Shown here: one piece after another, positions 1 through 11,701 of the stretch
How positions within the stretch are numbered: the first letter of the stretch is position 1
Layout: each line of letters begins with the position of its first letter
NCBI GenBank assembly: GCA_029953675.1
Contig: JAMWBK010000005.1
Coordinates: 682,001 to 746,000, forward strand
Reading direction: 5' to 3'
DNA: 64,000 nucleotides
Origin: Rhodosorus marinus
Taxonomy: Eukaryota > Rhodophyta > Stylonematophyceae > Stylonematales > Stylonemataceae
Position numbers and translations under genes: made by a program
Notes under the pieces: model-generated
What the model saw: the letters and a program-made list of their open reading frames with translations, nothing else
Told to the model about the DNA's origin: nothing
Databases searched by the model: none

Positions 1-603
1 CTCGCTGGTGTGTTTGGTGTGAATGGAATATTCGGGATGAAGTACAGAAAGCCTTCGTTTGCCGCTCTCGCTTTCGGCTTGGGTTTCGGCCTTGGCCCAC
101 TGCTCGACCATGCTGCTGCTTTGAATCCATCGGTAAGCGTTTGAAGAATTTGTTTTGGCATGCCTGCGTTCAATCTAACTTGTTCCTTTTTGGCCACCTG
201 GAAATTGTGACTTCCACAGATCGTCATCTATGCGCTCGCAGGTACGTTTGGGATTTTTTCTTCCCTTACCATTTCCGCGATGATGGCTCCGGACGCACGT
301 TATCTATACCTTGGCGGTATGCTGTCGTCGGCTCTTTCGATGCTTTTCTGGATCAACATGGTATCCATGTTCTTCCCGTCGCAGCTCAACTACAACCTTC
401 AGCTTTACGGGGGTTTGATAGTATTCTGCGGATACGTGCTCAGCGACACATCCCGAATGATTGAGAAAGCCAAGGACGGACGGTCCGACGCCATTTCAGA
501 CGCCACTGCGCTTTTTGTCAACCTCATCGGTATCCTTCGCAGGATCCTCATTATTCTCTCCAAGAAAGAGGATAACAACAAGAGATCAAGGCGCCGGAAT
601 TAG
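1..603 (+). CDS. Bax inhibitor-1 family protein, 3' part (5' end outside window)
   Basis: Multi-pass membrane protein of the BI-1/TMBIM6 family, known as ER-resident suppressors of cell death that affect calcium leak. Two exons are visible, 1-132 and 220-603, joined in phase 0 after a Pro-Ser codon pair; the intron starts gtaagc and ends cttccacag. The visible 171 residues include several hydrophobic segments, the YLYLGGMLSSALS stretch typical of the family, then GLIVFCGYVLSDTSRMIEKA, which matches the conserved helix with the Asp-Thr pair, and LFVNLIGILRRILIIL near the end. The lysine/arginine-rich C-terminus (KKEDNNKRSRRRN) resembles the basic tail of BI-1. The gene enters from the left edge, so its start is not seen. 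Family assignment is firm; the exact paralogue is not. Confidence 0.9.
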
Positions 604-1724
604 GCCAGGTCCTCACCCAAGGACCGACCGGAACTCATCTGAGAATCGGACCAAGAACTTCACCCTGAGAATAACGTCCTTGACGAGGGAAGCATGGGTG
701 CACTTCGTGCGCTCGGAAATATGGATCCTCTCTATTGATTCAATTCGCTTTTTATGACTAAATTTTCGTTACAAAGTTATTGCCCTGGACGTGTGGAGAA
801 CAAATTTGCACCATCGTGAGCGCCGGACAATCCTATGAGCTCTTTCGTAGCTAGCCCCCGGGGGCGAGTTCATGAAAGCGAACTTTACCCAGCCGGTTTG
901 CGATTACAATTTACCAGATGTTGAAGCAAGGATCTATCTTCACCGGACTCTTGTCAGGCCTTTACAGGAATCTGTCGTTCATAGGGCCCTTGTTCGTACT
1001 TTCTCCGCTGATCCTTCTCAAGTCTCTTCTCCGAGTCTGGGACCGTGTTGCGCTGCAGTAGGCAGCTGCCGAGTAAAGGTTACGGTTACGTTCATTGAAC
1101 TCATCAAGCTGCGCCTAGTGCTATCAGCGCTTGTTGAGCCTGACGAGGGTTTTGACAAAACAACCCTCTTGAAGATCGTTACTCCAGCACGGCTGGGGAG
1201 CAGGTGAGGCTAGTGAAGTCCAAACCCTTCTTCATGACGCAATCAGGACCATTCAAGCCTCGTCACATCTATAGAAACCTCATCACCATCCGCTGAACTA
1301 GGCCTGCACCCGCACCACCTTACCTGTACATACTTTGCCGGAGGTCTATTTCAGGGTGACCATTCATTTTTGTCCTGTAAAATGGGGCCACCCTGAAATT
1401 GAAGTGGAATGTCATTCGCTGACTGGAATAACTTCAGGGTAGCAACGCCCTTCCCTACAAAGAATGGAGCCACCCTGAAGTTGAAGGATAGCTACGAAGG
1501 TGGATCTTCACCCTAGTGTTGGAGGCGAAGGAAAAGCGAGTGCTAGTTGTCTCTGTGTTGAGACCTTGGATCAAGCTTGGGCACGCCACGTCGGAATGAT
1601 GGAGTGAGGGAAATTCGAGTTGAAGGTGACCCTGAGAGATTTAACTGTTTCCAGGAGAGCATGTATTCGTGAAGCCTGTTGAGCGGGGGATGTGTTGGTT
1701 GACGGCTCCGCGTTCGTTCGAGGT
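604..1724. other. Intergenic spacer between BI-1 and PEX1
   Basis: No convincing gene. An open frame at 872-1207 has no recognisable motif and starts inside ordinary spacer. The only structured element is a pair of similar stem-loops at 1350-1397 and 1432-1480, described separately. Confidence 0.6.
1350..1480. repeat. Two similar stem-loops in tandem
   Basis: Two 9-bp inverted repeats with loops of about 30 nt lie side by side. The first pairs TTCAGGGTG (1350-1358) with CACCCTGAA (1389-1397). The second pairs CTTCAGGGT (1432-1440) with ACCCTGAAG (1472-1480). The right arms share a longer flank (gg-gccaccctgaa-ttgaag), so they look like copies of one element. Function unknown. Confidence 0.7.
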
Positions 1725-4700
1725 ATGGATTTAGAAATTGCTCTTAGTCCATCCGAGACCAGCAAGGATTGCTTCGTACGCCTGCCTCCGCGAGTTGTGA
1801 AGGACATTGAAGAGAGCTTCCTCGTGCTCAAAGCGACGACAAGAAGCGGCAATGTTTTCTTCGCGGGTTGGACGGGAGGCAGCGCCGCGTCCAATGGAGT
1901 ACTTGAAATGCCCCTTCACTTTGCTCAGTGCCAGAATGTCAGGCCAAAGGAGATCGTTCATGTTGAGGCTGTGCCAACCAGCACCGCAGCGTCCAGAGCA
2001 ATCGTTTCCTCATCGGCCGAGGACTGGGACGTGGTTCTGCTCAACGCAAGGTTGTTAGAGGACATAATCTTGTCTCAGATTCGCGTTATCTTTGCAAATA
2101 TGACACTGCCGATATTCCTCGGCAACGGCTCAAAAATCCTGCTCCATGTGACTGAGCTTGAGCCAGATATAGGCGCAAACGACTGCCTAATCCTGAACGC
2201 AGGATCTGAGATCGCCATTGCGCCTCCAAAATCCCGTTCTTCTTCTACGAAGCAGAAAACTGTCACCGACGATAGACTACCTGCATCGTTTCGCGGACGG
2301 GTGCTACCTTCGAAGACAGCTGTTTCTTCCTCTGTCCAGATGAACGAGAGAACTGCGTCCCACAACCGCCTTCAATGTAAGGACCTTCTGTATTTGACCC
2401 CGGTGGACTCTTCGTCAGGAAGATACTACGGATGGAGATCTATCTACTTTACCCTAGAGATCAGCGATTACGTGCCGGATGGGCATTTAGCCATGAACGA
2501 TCTGGCGCGGGCCGCACTCGGATCCCCATCTCTAAGCACCGTCTACGTGAAGCTCGTTGACAAGGGCCAAGCACAGGTACGTCACGAGTCAAGGAGAGGG
2601 ATACGACTATTACGAGAGTCAGGCTAACCTGTTTTCCTTTTCTGCTTGTTGTCTTTCCGCCACTGGTCGGTAGTTGGTCTCCTCTGTTCAACTCGCTGAG
2701 AATTACAAGTCCTCTGACCAGCCATGTGGGAGGAGATCCTCGTCGAACGACCTCAAGGTTGCTTTGAAAGAGTGGGTGAAAGCAAATGGATTTGTACAAG
2801 GTACGATGAAAAGTTGTCTAGCACGTCGTTCGCGACTGTTTACATAGCGATTCAGTTTTTGTGTTCATCTTGTGCAGCGGGTGGGGATGTTATTGTGTAT
2901 CTCGGGATTGGGACACCTGTTCAACTACTTCTTGGGGAATCTGAGTGTGACTTCCTACTGTGCGTCAACGGCGAGTCCCCTATTGCCGCCAGTGAGGCCC
3001 GTACATCAGCCTCTGAAGTGGATGAGCCCACCACTGAAGCCCACGACCGAGCCTGGTACCCGAAAGCAAATGCGGAAGCTAGCTCGACAAAAAAGGGAAA
3101 GGAAAGAACTAAGGTGGGTCGAGAGACTGCAGCTGTTCTGGCCTGGCGTGTCCCTTACTGAAACAACCCGCGAACGTAGGTCACCGTCGGTGCCGCCTTG
3201 AAGCCGTTGTACATGTTTTCACTAGCGGATCTTGAACTTGGTGCAGTGTCAATACAGTTGACGTCTCATAACAACAACCAGAGCATACCACACCATGACT
3301 TTGGATGGGGAAAGGGGCCAAAAGTGAAAGACGTGAGAGGAGCCCAGGCTCGCCGGAAAGTGGACGAGGTATTAGCATCCCTTGGCCCGTTATATCAATA
3401 CTTTCAGAGATCCGCGACGGACAAAGAACAGCAACCGGCTCCGCTTCCCCTGACTGTACTCGCTGGGTCGAAAGGTAGCGGAAAGAGCTTTATGGCTTCA
3501 GCCGTAGCTCGAGCTCTTCGTGAAGACCCAAAAATTCACGCCAGAACGGTGAGATTAGTCCTCACGCGCTCGTCCTGCTCGCACAAAAGTTTCTTGAGCT
3601 CTAAACAGACGAGCTGTTCTCAGGTATGGATCCGCTGCCGGGTGCACAGTTCCGAGCCAGTAGAAGTTTCGTGCAGAAGGTTGGATACGGCTATTATGTC
3701 AGCGTATCGCTGCCGACCCTCTTTTCTGGTTTTGGATGACTTTGATTTGCTCGCTTCCGCTGAAAGTGAAGATCCAGCTGCGCATCAGCAGACGTCCTCT
3801 CGGGGTCCATCAATTGCAACCGCGTTCATAGAAAATCTGCAACGTGTTGGTGACGGCTCTTCTGGTATAGGTATACACGGACCCCTCATTGGGAACAAGA
3901 ACGGTCGACCGTATCTGACGAGTTCGCATTTGTTCTGTAAGGAGTTTTGGTTACCTGCAGCTCACCCAGTGCTTTGGCGAAGGAAATTACGTCATCCGGT
4001 AAGTGCTCACCTTTCTGGTATTCAGTACCTGCCGTGGGCACAAGCGAATTCGAATACTAAGAATCATTCCATGCTGGGGGATAGGACACGTAAGCGAGAG
4101 CCTGAATCTGTCACCACCTGACGCGGGTATGCGAGCACAACTGTTCGCTATGTTCGCATCCCGAAATTGGAAAGAGTTGCTTAGCAAATCCGACACGGAA
4201 TTGTACGAGGTCGAGGTGTGCTACCTGAAGTCGCAGCCGCAACAAACTGTCATGAAAGGCTCACTTTTCCTCAGTTGAAATTTTGCTTTGTATGAAGGAG
4301 TCCATATTCTCTCAGATGGCGACTGCGGAGGGCTTTTCGCCACTGGACATCCAGAGAGTAGTTGAGAGAATATCAGTGAGCCATCTTTCCGGCGGGCTGA
4401 CGCCGTCGAACATTGCGGAGGCAGTGCAATCGTATACACCGACGCTACTGATAGGTGCGAAATTGCATCCATCTGTGTTAATCCGCTAGTACAAATCGCA
4501 GGAACCCAATACAGAAGAGGTCTTTACTCGGACATGAACAGTGATTCTGAAATCGAACCCTTGTTCACTGCTTTGCTTTAGGCTCGAAGGCGAGGGAGGT
4601 GGACAAGGCAGTCGCTACGTTCAGTAGAGTTGGAGGGCTCGAGAAAGCGAAGCAGATTATGCGAGAGAGCCTTGAATTTCCGACGAAATTCGCGCACGTA

Positions 4701-5676
4701 TTTTCAAAGGCTCCCCTACGTGTTCAAAGCGGGTGTATGCTTTTTGGCCCTTCCGGGTGTGGGAAGACGTACTTCGCAGCTGCTGCCTCTGCCGAATTTT
4801 CCCTCAGAATGATCAGCGTTAAGGGACCCGAACTTCTGAACAAGTACATTGGCTCAAGCGAGGCGGCCGTTCGTGATGCTTTCACACGGGCTTCTGCTGC
4901 ACGACCTTGCATACTCTTTTTCGACGAGTTCGAAAGCGTCGCTCCTAAACGAGGTAGACGAATAGACCTGATACGGTTCTAGCAACTCGCTTATCAAATC
5001 TAGAGTCCCTTAAGCTGAGGTTTGTGCTTGCTAGGTGGAGATACAACTGGCGTTTCGGACAGAATAGTGAACACCTTGTTGACGTCGATGGATGGGGTTG
5101 AGGCACTGGAAGGGGTAAGAAATGAATTTTTGCATACAGAGCGACTTCTTCTTCCGTCTTGACTTGCGAAAATCTGGGTTTGTCTCTGAATTGGTTGTCG
5201 CTATGGTACAGGTATTCGTAATCGGTGCAACGTCTCGCCCGGACCTGATAGATCCCGCACTCCTCAGGCCAGGTCGGTTAGACAAGTGGATTTCTATTGA
5301 CGTTCCAGATGAGAAAGAGCGAGAGGACATTCTAAGGGTTGTCAGTGCAGAACTTGCTCTTGCCGATGACGTTGACCTGGAACTGCTCGCAAGGGAGACA
5401 CCGAACTATACTGGAGCAGATTTGCAGGCCCTAATGTACAGCGCTCAGCTGAAACTTATGCAAGGGACAGGAGATGAAGATGACGAAGAGATTACAAGCG
5501 GGGAGGGCAAGAGCGTGTCCATGGAGAATGTGGAGGATGCACTGGCAGAATCTCGTCCCAGTCTTTCTTCATCAGATATTGCAGGCTACCGGAAGAAGAT
5601 GGAAAGATTTTATACCGGAGGCGGAACCGGCTTGGACCTTTCTGGCCCAAAGCAACCAAATGTATCATTGAAGTAG
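1725..5676 (+). CDS. PEX1: Peroxisome biogenesis AAA ATPase PEX1
   Basis: PEX1 pairs with PEX6 in the type II AAA motor that extracts the import receptor PEX5 from the peroxisomal membrane. Inferred exons: 1725-2576, 2674-2800, 2878-3113, 3180-3548, 3624-3864, 3942-3998, 4085-4209, 4316-4454, 4582-4953, 5035-5114, 5212-5676. They join in frame to 1020 residues, shorter than human PEX1 (1283). The N-terminal domain shows the PEX1 pattern ([10 protein letters not shown], then a [20 protein letters not shown]-like stretch). D1 has Walker A GSKGSGKS near residue 501 and Walker [10 protein letters not shown]2 has Walker A GPSGCGKT near 771, Walker [10 protein letters not shown] near 826, and the PEX1-typical [18 protein letters not shown] start at ATG 1725 because upstream in-frame codons contain no ATG. 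The junction at 4209/4316 is the least certain. It is convergent with the epimerase gene. Confidence 0.93.
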
Positions 5677-5772
5677 TAGTTCAGCAGGGCAACAGTGCGT
5701 GCCTTTCCTGAGTCGAGCCAGGATATGACGTATTTCGTTTGGGTGTGTGAGTGATTACCAACCCTTGGTTTA

Positions 5773-5823
5773 CATGGATACCTGCATCGGCAGGTGCACT
5801 GCCTAAGAAGGCAGGAATCCATG
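5773..5823. terminator. Hairpin between convergent PEX1 and epimerase 3' ends
   Basis: The arms CATGGATACCTGC (5773-5785) and GCAGGAATCCATG (5811-5823) pair at 12 of 13 positions. A smaller GGCAG...CTGCC hairpin lies inside. It sits between stop codons at 5676 and 5971. A role in 3'-end formation is inference. Confidence 0.6.
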
Positions 5824-5970
5824 AGGATTACAATGTACATAACTGATAGCATCGCAAGACACACTAGAAATAGAGGAAAAACTGGATGTTTCTGACAACC
5901 GCTGTTCACGTCCTATCTCTTCCGAGCTCGGTGTTCGGAAGTATCGCTCGGGATCTTTGCGATCCGGAAC

Positions 5971-7207
5971 TCAAGATAATCTCATTCGCCCAACCCATGT
6001 TTCGTGTTGTTCAAGTCTGATTAGGACGTTCGCGATGGCGGGCTCAACGCAGACGAAATGCCTCCAAGCGCTGTCCTCCAAATCTGCCATCCCGGCCGAC
6101 TTTTCGATATGCGGGTTCCAGACCACAACATCCGGAAAGCCTTTTTTCTCAACAGTCGTCTTGTCCTTCGCGAGTCCGTTAAGCTGGATTTCATCTTTCA
6201 CATCGAATATGGAAAGATCAACCTGTCAAATCCAAGTAACGTTCCCGAGACCATTAGCCAAGAGGAACAGTTTCGGAACACGAGTTGGTCGATACCTACC
6301 TCTTCCCCAAACTGCACCCTTTTAACCTGCCGTACAAGAACCTGCTCAGTTATGTTGTCTTTAGAAATGCCTTTATGATTTTCAAGCATGACTTTAGCTC
6401 TCCGTGCATCTAGAACGTTCAAGTAAGTATGAAGGGCTCCCGAGAACGTGAAGGGCCGAGGACCGACATTGGAAACCTGTCCAGAACAATTCACAAGTGG
6501 ATCAATAACCTGAAGAGCATCGGCGGAGTTGAACAAGGCACACACCTTAAGCTCGCAATCAAGAGATCCGCTCGTGCTATTCAAGCTTTGCTTGAAAAGC
6601 GTTACCGTCAAGCGCAATTCGAAATCATGCGCCCAGATTTGCTTCGTGGTGTCGTTGCTTTTCAGGAGAAGCGTGACCGATGGAATCGAATCCAGAGAAT
6701 CCACAGTTGTGGATTCGATCTGTTATGAAGAAATTCATTCAAGGGTGATAAGCTATGGAGATCTGTCGATGACCGTGTTGGGTTTTCGTTTTTACCTCCC
6801 AGAAAGAGTTTCTTGCAAACCCATGCTGCATCAAAGCCCCAAGTTTTCCGAACTGGGGAAAACAAACAGGGATACCACCACGGATAGCCTTTTTTCCATC
6901 AAAAATCGCGCTCTCGCTTGTAAAAATTCGACTCAGGCCTGTTGAATCAACCCAGGACGTCACGTGCGCACCGAACAGGTAGACATACGCCTTCAGGACG
7001 GACATATATCAAGAAGAACTCCCCAGTTAGCAGATCCAGAAACGCCAGAGACAAATAATGGACCACAAACCAGAGTAGAGTCCTAACCGATGCGTACGAA
7101 TCCTCATAGAATAGCTTGACACAAGTCAGGCCACCTCTACCAGGGCCAATCGCAACCGATCCATCAATCCCAAAAGTCCGCTCTAGTTCCGCTGCTGATT
7201 TATCCAT
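5971..7207 (-). CDS. Putative glucose-6-phosphate 1-epimerase
   Basis: Aldose-1-epimerase superfamily enzyme of the D-hexose-6-phosphate mutarotase type, which interconverts alpha and beta glucose-6-phosphate in the cytosol or plastid. Exons in transcription order: 7207-7088, 6990-6796, 6719-6300, 6222-5971; they join in frame to 328 residues, a normal length. Visible family motifs are LFGAHVTSW, then GKKAIRGGIPVCFPQFG with the conserved Gly-Gly-Ile-Pro-hydrophobic pattern, the following HGFARN segment containing an active-site His/Arg pair, VVVWNP, and the C-terminal FVCVEPA with the conserved Glu. The start is the ATG at 7207, with C/A-rich sequence (G/T-rich on the sense strand) just upstream, as for other genes here. 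No obvious transit peptide is seen. Confidence 0.88.
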
Positions 7208-7536
7208 CGTGAACCAGGTATGCCTCCGAACTTAATTTCCTTCAACAAAAGCTTTCACAGATCCAATACCCTCCCATCGTCCACAACCATATAGACCACC
7301 CTGTCCCGATCCAATCCATCCCTTATAATACCAATCCAGATCCGTCTTCCTATTCCAATACTCAACGTACAATATCTGCTCTTCATAAAACGGAAATATT
7401 TCGATAACCTGATCTCAACCAATAAGCTTATTTAATAATAGTAGAATTAACGAATAATTTAATCCTTTTCACCGCAGATTGCACGATATGGTCTAAAATA
7501 GTAAAAATACATATCAAATACCGACGTATTTTGTTT

Positions 7537-8100
7537 CTAAATATTAGTGTATAATATCAGGCTATTTAATTTTATAATATGATTATAATTTACATAACTT
7601 TTTGTATAATTATACGATATCATGTTCTGTGTACTGGCACGTGTCCCTCTTTTTGTTAATTTTTTTGGGGGGATTTTGGTTTTATTTTCGCTCAGGTTTG
7701 CGAATTTTTTTGAAAATGGAAACTGGAAGAAAACTGACGTGCGAGCATTGGACTGGACTAGCTGGTCAACCAGTTGCTCGTTGAATTTAGACAGAAACGT
7801 CAACGGGCTAGGCCCATGAAACAAAGATGCAACGGAAGCCTTTCGGTCAGCTGGCTTGTTGAGGGAGCAGTCCCTTTTGCAGCTGGTTGATAGCTTCAGG
7901 ATCAAGCCTGTGCGTTTCTTCGCGCTGGGTACTTCAAGTACAAAGACTGCCCACATGCGCAGGTCAAGACAATGGCCCAGGGCGATACTCCACAGCACAG
8001 CTGATTCCGATCTACCAAGATCAAGACACATAAAACCTTCCTGCTGGTCAGCAGATTGACGATCCTGTAGATCCCGCGAACGCCGAAACGCTCCAGCCAT
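7537..8100 (-). CDS. Doubtful hypothetical ORF, 187 residues
   Basis: Unrecognised. An ATG at 8100 opens a frame that runs into AT-rich DNA, so the last 40 or so residues are rich in Asn, Tyr, Ile and Lys, which looks like spurious read-through. In favour, C-tracts and C/A-rich sequence lie about 270 bp upstream, as they do for accepted minus-strand genes. Against, there are no motifs, no hydrophobic segment pattern and no consistent codon use. It may be a short gene whose true 3' exon is elsewhere, or nothing. Confidence 0.22.
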   Translation of the reverse strand: MAGAFRRSRDLQDRQSADQQEGFMCLDLGRSESAVLWSIALGHCLDLRMWAVFVLEVPSAKKRTGLILKLSTSCKRDCSLNKPADRKASVASLFHGPSPLTFLSKFNEQLVDQLVQSNARTSVFFQFPFSKKFANLSENKTKIPPKKLTKRGTRASTQNMISYNYTKSYVNYNHIIKLNSLILYTNI

Positions 8101-8369
8101 TGAGTTCTATCATTCTTTCATATGGCTAAGTCAGCGTTTCCAAAAGTCAGTCCCACAAGCTCGCTCTCATCCTCTGTGCCATGAATTCCGTTCCCGCACA
8201 CCCACGAAATGTTCATCCCTCTCCAGCTGGCGCTGGCATTCTCTCGTGGAAGAATTTGTTCAGGATCCACGACTTCACTCTAGGAATCGGATAGGGGCTT
8301 GGAACAACAGCGTTGAAGTATGCCAACCAAAGCCCGCTCTTGACCAAAATATAAAGCTGGAGGGTCCAA

Positions 8370-8390
8370 CCCCCCCCCCCAACCCCCCCC
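8370..8390. repeat. Poly-C tracts
   Basis: A run of 11 C, two A, then 8 C. On the minus strand this is a pair of G-tracts. A nearly identical arrangement (11 C, one A, 8 C) occurs at 28728-28747, and a 12-C run at 11964-11975. Confidence 0.85.
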
Positions 8391-9185
8391 TCAAGAAAAG
8401 CAATCCCAATATCACCCTGCAACACAGATCTGAATCCAAAAGGCGCGTACAATCGCCGTGACCAATACACATATCCATTTACTCCAACATGAATAGTGGG
8501 AAATGCTGTTGGGATCTTAGGGCCGGCGAGAGTTGCGTCCGCAATTCTCGCCGCTCAAGGGGACTGAACCGGTACGGGGGAGCGAAAGACAGGCTTCTCA
8601 TCTCCCACTACAATCCACCTTAGTCAATACCGACGACTGTAAAACTAAACCCACTGTCGATCCGATCCTACCCTAGCTATGCCAACAATGCCTTACAAAA
8701 AAAATCGTAGCCATTTTTCGTAAACCGTGTAGTATATATATTTTAAAAATAATTTCCAATATTTTCAGAAATCAGTCTTTTTCGGTATGTTTTGGATTGG
8801 GCGAAATGGAAAGGTGTGATGTGTGTCTAAGGTCTGTGTGGACTTGTCACTGTATAGTGTATTGATGAGGCAGGTGCGATGAGGAGGGGAGAAATTGGGT
8901 AGGTATGGGTGGAAGAAGCTTCTGTAGGTTTTATAACGTTTTCTACGGGAGGACTGGTTGGTTGATGGGAGGAAGGGAAATTCATTTTTCGGGTGTGTTT
9001 TTGGTCTGTGTTCTTCTGAGAATTTGACATAGGGCAGGGGGGGTTGGTTTTTCGGCTGGCAGTATAGTTTTTGGTTTTGGGAGGGGGTGTGTTTGTGTGT
9101 TTGGAAGCTTGATAGGGTGGAGGTTTCGACTTAGAGCTTAGTTGTTGGTTTCTGTAGAGAGTGGGGTGAGAGGTTAATAGGAAGG

Positions 9186-9781
9186 ATGTCGGGTCAGGAA
9201 GGTGGTGGACAGGGGCTGGATGATGGGATGGATGATGGTATGAGTTCGGTTGGTGGTCGGGCGCCATGGTTGAGGGATGGGGTGTCCATGCCTTACGGGC
9301 CGATGACAGCCGAGGGGAAGACGGCGCAGGTTCGTATGGAACAGCGGATGGTGAGGCAGGAAGAGTTGAGCAATCAAGCGCGCGTTGAGAGGCGGGCCGC
9401 GTTGCAGGAGGAGCTCGAGGCGGAAAGGGTTCAAGGTTTGGAGAAGGCGTCCAAGATTTTCTTCATCGTTGGTTGCTTCATGTTGCCCTGGGTACATATG
9501 ATTATGTGGATATTTTTCTGGCCAGAGTGGAAGGATCCGGATGCCAGTCGGGTCGTCAAGAAAAGTAAGCTGTATCAGTCCATGGATGACTGCATGACAC
9601 CCAGTAGACAATCTAGCTGACTGATGCTTACGTTATTGCCCTTCCCCAAGACCTGAAAAGGTCATTGTATGTGGCTTTAGGATGGACAGCGGTGTTCACT
9701 GCCTGGTTCATAGTATTTCAAGTCCTCGCAGATCAATTGTCGGCGCTTAATGTATTATCTGTAACAAATCTGTACTTCTAA
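9186..9781 (+). CDS. Gamma-secretase subunit PEN-2
   Basis: PEN-2 (PSENEN) is the small membrane subunit that activates presenilin in gamma-secretase. Exons 9186-9564 and 9651-9781 join within a Lys-Lys-Asn run and give 169 residues. The conserved core begins at KASKIFFIVGCFMLPWVHMI, matching the family's first membrane region with its Leu-Pro-Trp; after the intron the LGWTAVFTAWFIVFQV segment matches the second helix with its Trp-Ile-x-x-Phe-Gln pattern. The usual protein is about 100 residues; here there is an extra N-terminal region of about 85 residues, Gly/Asp-rich then a charged helix with many Glu, Arg and Gln. The C-terminal Asp-Tyr-Leu-Ser-Phe motif is not clearly kept. The start is the first ATG after a G/T-rich leader. 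Confidence 0.8.
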
Positions 9782-10195
9782 CCCCCGCACGCTCAATCAT
9801 TGAAAACAACAAATTGAAAAGATTAAACGAAAGGCGTAAACAGAGGAGTTTACAAGGGGTTTGGTTTCTTCGTGGGTTTACTTTCTTCGGCCCGTGCTCC
9901 TGTTTAAGTTTAAAATACAGATCCGCTGAGGATCTGTATTCTAGGATAATACAGCATATTATCCTCATTCTCCTGCACAGCATGCTTGGGAAAGTTGAAT
10001 AGTGCTGATCTGTTGGTACAGTAAATACCCCTTCGCGGATTCCCGGATCCCAAGGCCATGACGAAACGAGACAATCCTTTGACAAAGAGGGGCTACCGCC
10101 ACACGTTATTGCACCCACCGGATACAAAATACCGAACTTTCAAGGAAAGCCGGGTATGTATGTGCTCTCTTCGTGTTCATGCTGGCCTTCGTTTC
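9782..10195. other. Convergent spacer PEN-2 / p47
   Basis: No gene seen. It contains two adjacent perfect hairpins at 9914-9965, listed separately. Confidence 0.65.
9914..9965. terminator. Two adjacent perfect hairpins at a convergent 3' region
   Basis: Hairpin 1: AATACAGATCC (9914-9924), 5-nt loop, GGATCTGTATT (9930-9940). Hairpin 2: AGGATAATA (9943-9951), 5-nt loop, TATTATCCT (9957-9965). Both are perfect. They lie between the stop codons of PEN-2 (9781) and p47 (10196). A role in bidirectional 3'-end formation is a guess. Confidence 0.75.
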
Positions 10196-11701
10196 TCAAG
10201 TCCTCGTGACGACGACCACTGCTCCATCAAGCTTCAAATCTTTCACAGTAGCGGACAAGTCAGATAGGACGGTTCGCGGAAAGGTTGTGCTTAGTTGGTA
10301 AGAGGCTCCAGCCAGATTTTGAGTTGCTTCAATATGCCTGGGGAAGTATGGCTTTCTCAACAATTAGCTGATGGCGTAATAACAAACCCACAAAAATTGC
10401 GAGGTCCTTACCTTCTCAAATCCCCTATTGTGTTCGTGTCGTTAAGTTTCACAACGAGTTTAGTCCCGTCCGCAAGGCGGACCTGGATCGATGCTACCGG
10501 TAATGACGTGTCAACTTGCACGGGGGAATCGCTAGTCCCCGTCGAGTTGGTGGCCTGTACAGATGATGGTTGTGTTTCTGCCAATGTACTCCCGAGTCTG
10601 TTGCCACTTCCCCCAAACGGTTGCGGCTTAACCTTGGGAGCCACATAGTCCTCATCCTTCCTGTCCTGCAATTTAATCAGAACCTCCGTCGCCGGTCCTG
10701 CACTTCTTAGTTCAGCTGGAACGAACCCTCTTTCGATTTCCTCCAGAAAACGTCGGTTTGCCGGGTCGTCGTATCTGCGGAAAGGCCCCTGTTCGCGGAA
10801 AAGTTGGGTAACCGATTCGTTCAGTCTAACAAAAATCTTAAGACCACTTCTTAATAGTAAACAACACGCTTACATCTTCCACTGTAAATCCATCTCGCCA
10901 AAACGTCAATCTGTAGTTCACCTCCCTGGGCCCATCACCGTTAGCATCCTCAACCACTTGCTGGACCTCATTTGATCCATCTCCAAGTCGAAAACCAGTT
11001 CCCCGAAATACTGGAGCCGAAGGAACCTCAGGTTGTTGAGCAGTCTCCCCAGAATCCTGAGTTTCCTTTTTGGCCTTGTTAATGAGCGAATTTACAATGT
11101 TGTCGCTTCCACCTCCGCCGCTACTATTCCCAGGAAGCGCAGCGCCTGGATTCGGCGCGTTAGGATCATGGACATTTATTCCGCTATTGTACCCTCCGGT
11201 ATAGTAGTCCTGACCCTGGAGAATATTCAAGGCAACAAGCAATCATCTGTGAGTACGCCTTTTGGACTACATAGATTCTGAAAATACGAAGTCTGTGCGA
11301 TACCAGCATACCTCCTCTTTCTCTGAATTATTGAGATCGCCCAAGGAAGCTATTCCTGTTCTTTTCTTTGGAGGCGCCTAAAATATGCAAAAAGGTTTCT
11401 GATCGTTGAGCAACGGAAATCGCAGAGTCAGAAACGCAATGCTCTGATGCCAAACGCGTGCTACCTTTTTAGTGACGGGGGCACTACTACTTCCAGAAAT
11501 CGGTGGAGGGTTCATCCCAGAACTTAAAGAGCTTCCAGCCCCCGCCCCGCTCAGATCTTCTGGCCCCGCACCATTCGCGCCGGCATCGAAATAACTCGCA
11601 ATAGCCTGATCAACATCGCCGTTCGCCTGCTCCAAAAACCGTTGCGCGACCTCAGGATCCGAGGACGTCAGTCTCATAAAGCTAGCAATCTTCTCATCCA
11701 T
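10196..11701 (-). CDS. p47-type CDC48 cofactor (UBA-SEP-UBX)
   Basis: Homologue of p47/NSFL1C, yeast Shp1 and plant PUX proteins, adaptors that bring CDC48/p97 to ubiquitinated substrates and membrane fusion. Exons in order: 11701-11465, 11377-11312, 11215-10874, 10788-10412, 10337-10196; 387 residues. The N-terminal UBA domain runs from MDEKIASFMRLTSS to about residue 45; a Ser/Gly linker follows; GQDYYTGG and the SEP domain (VNYRLTFWRDGFTVED, GPFRRYDDPANRRFLEEI, GFVPAEL) come next; the C-terminal UBX domain begins IQVRLADGTKLVVKLN and ends GAVVVVTRT. The Phe-Pro-Arg turn of UBX that contacts p97 is present as TTFPRTVL. An in-frame upstream codon without ATG was not used. All five domain landmarks occur in the expected order. 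Confidence 0.92.

Larger units (their letters stand above)
7208..9185. other. Spacer upstream of epimerase and PEN-2; holds one doubtful ORF
   Basis: From left to right it holds a C/A-rich 5' flank of the epimerase (7240-7390), an AT-rich block (7400-7620), a doubtful minus-strand ORF (7537-8100), poly-C tracts near 8370-8390, another AT-rich block (8690-8770), and a strongly G/T-rich flank of PEN-2 (8780-9185). No RNA gene was recognised. Confidence 0.6.

Noticed and set aside
872-1207. 111-codon open frame before PEX1
   Set aside because: No family, no splice partners, and composition like the surrounding spacer.
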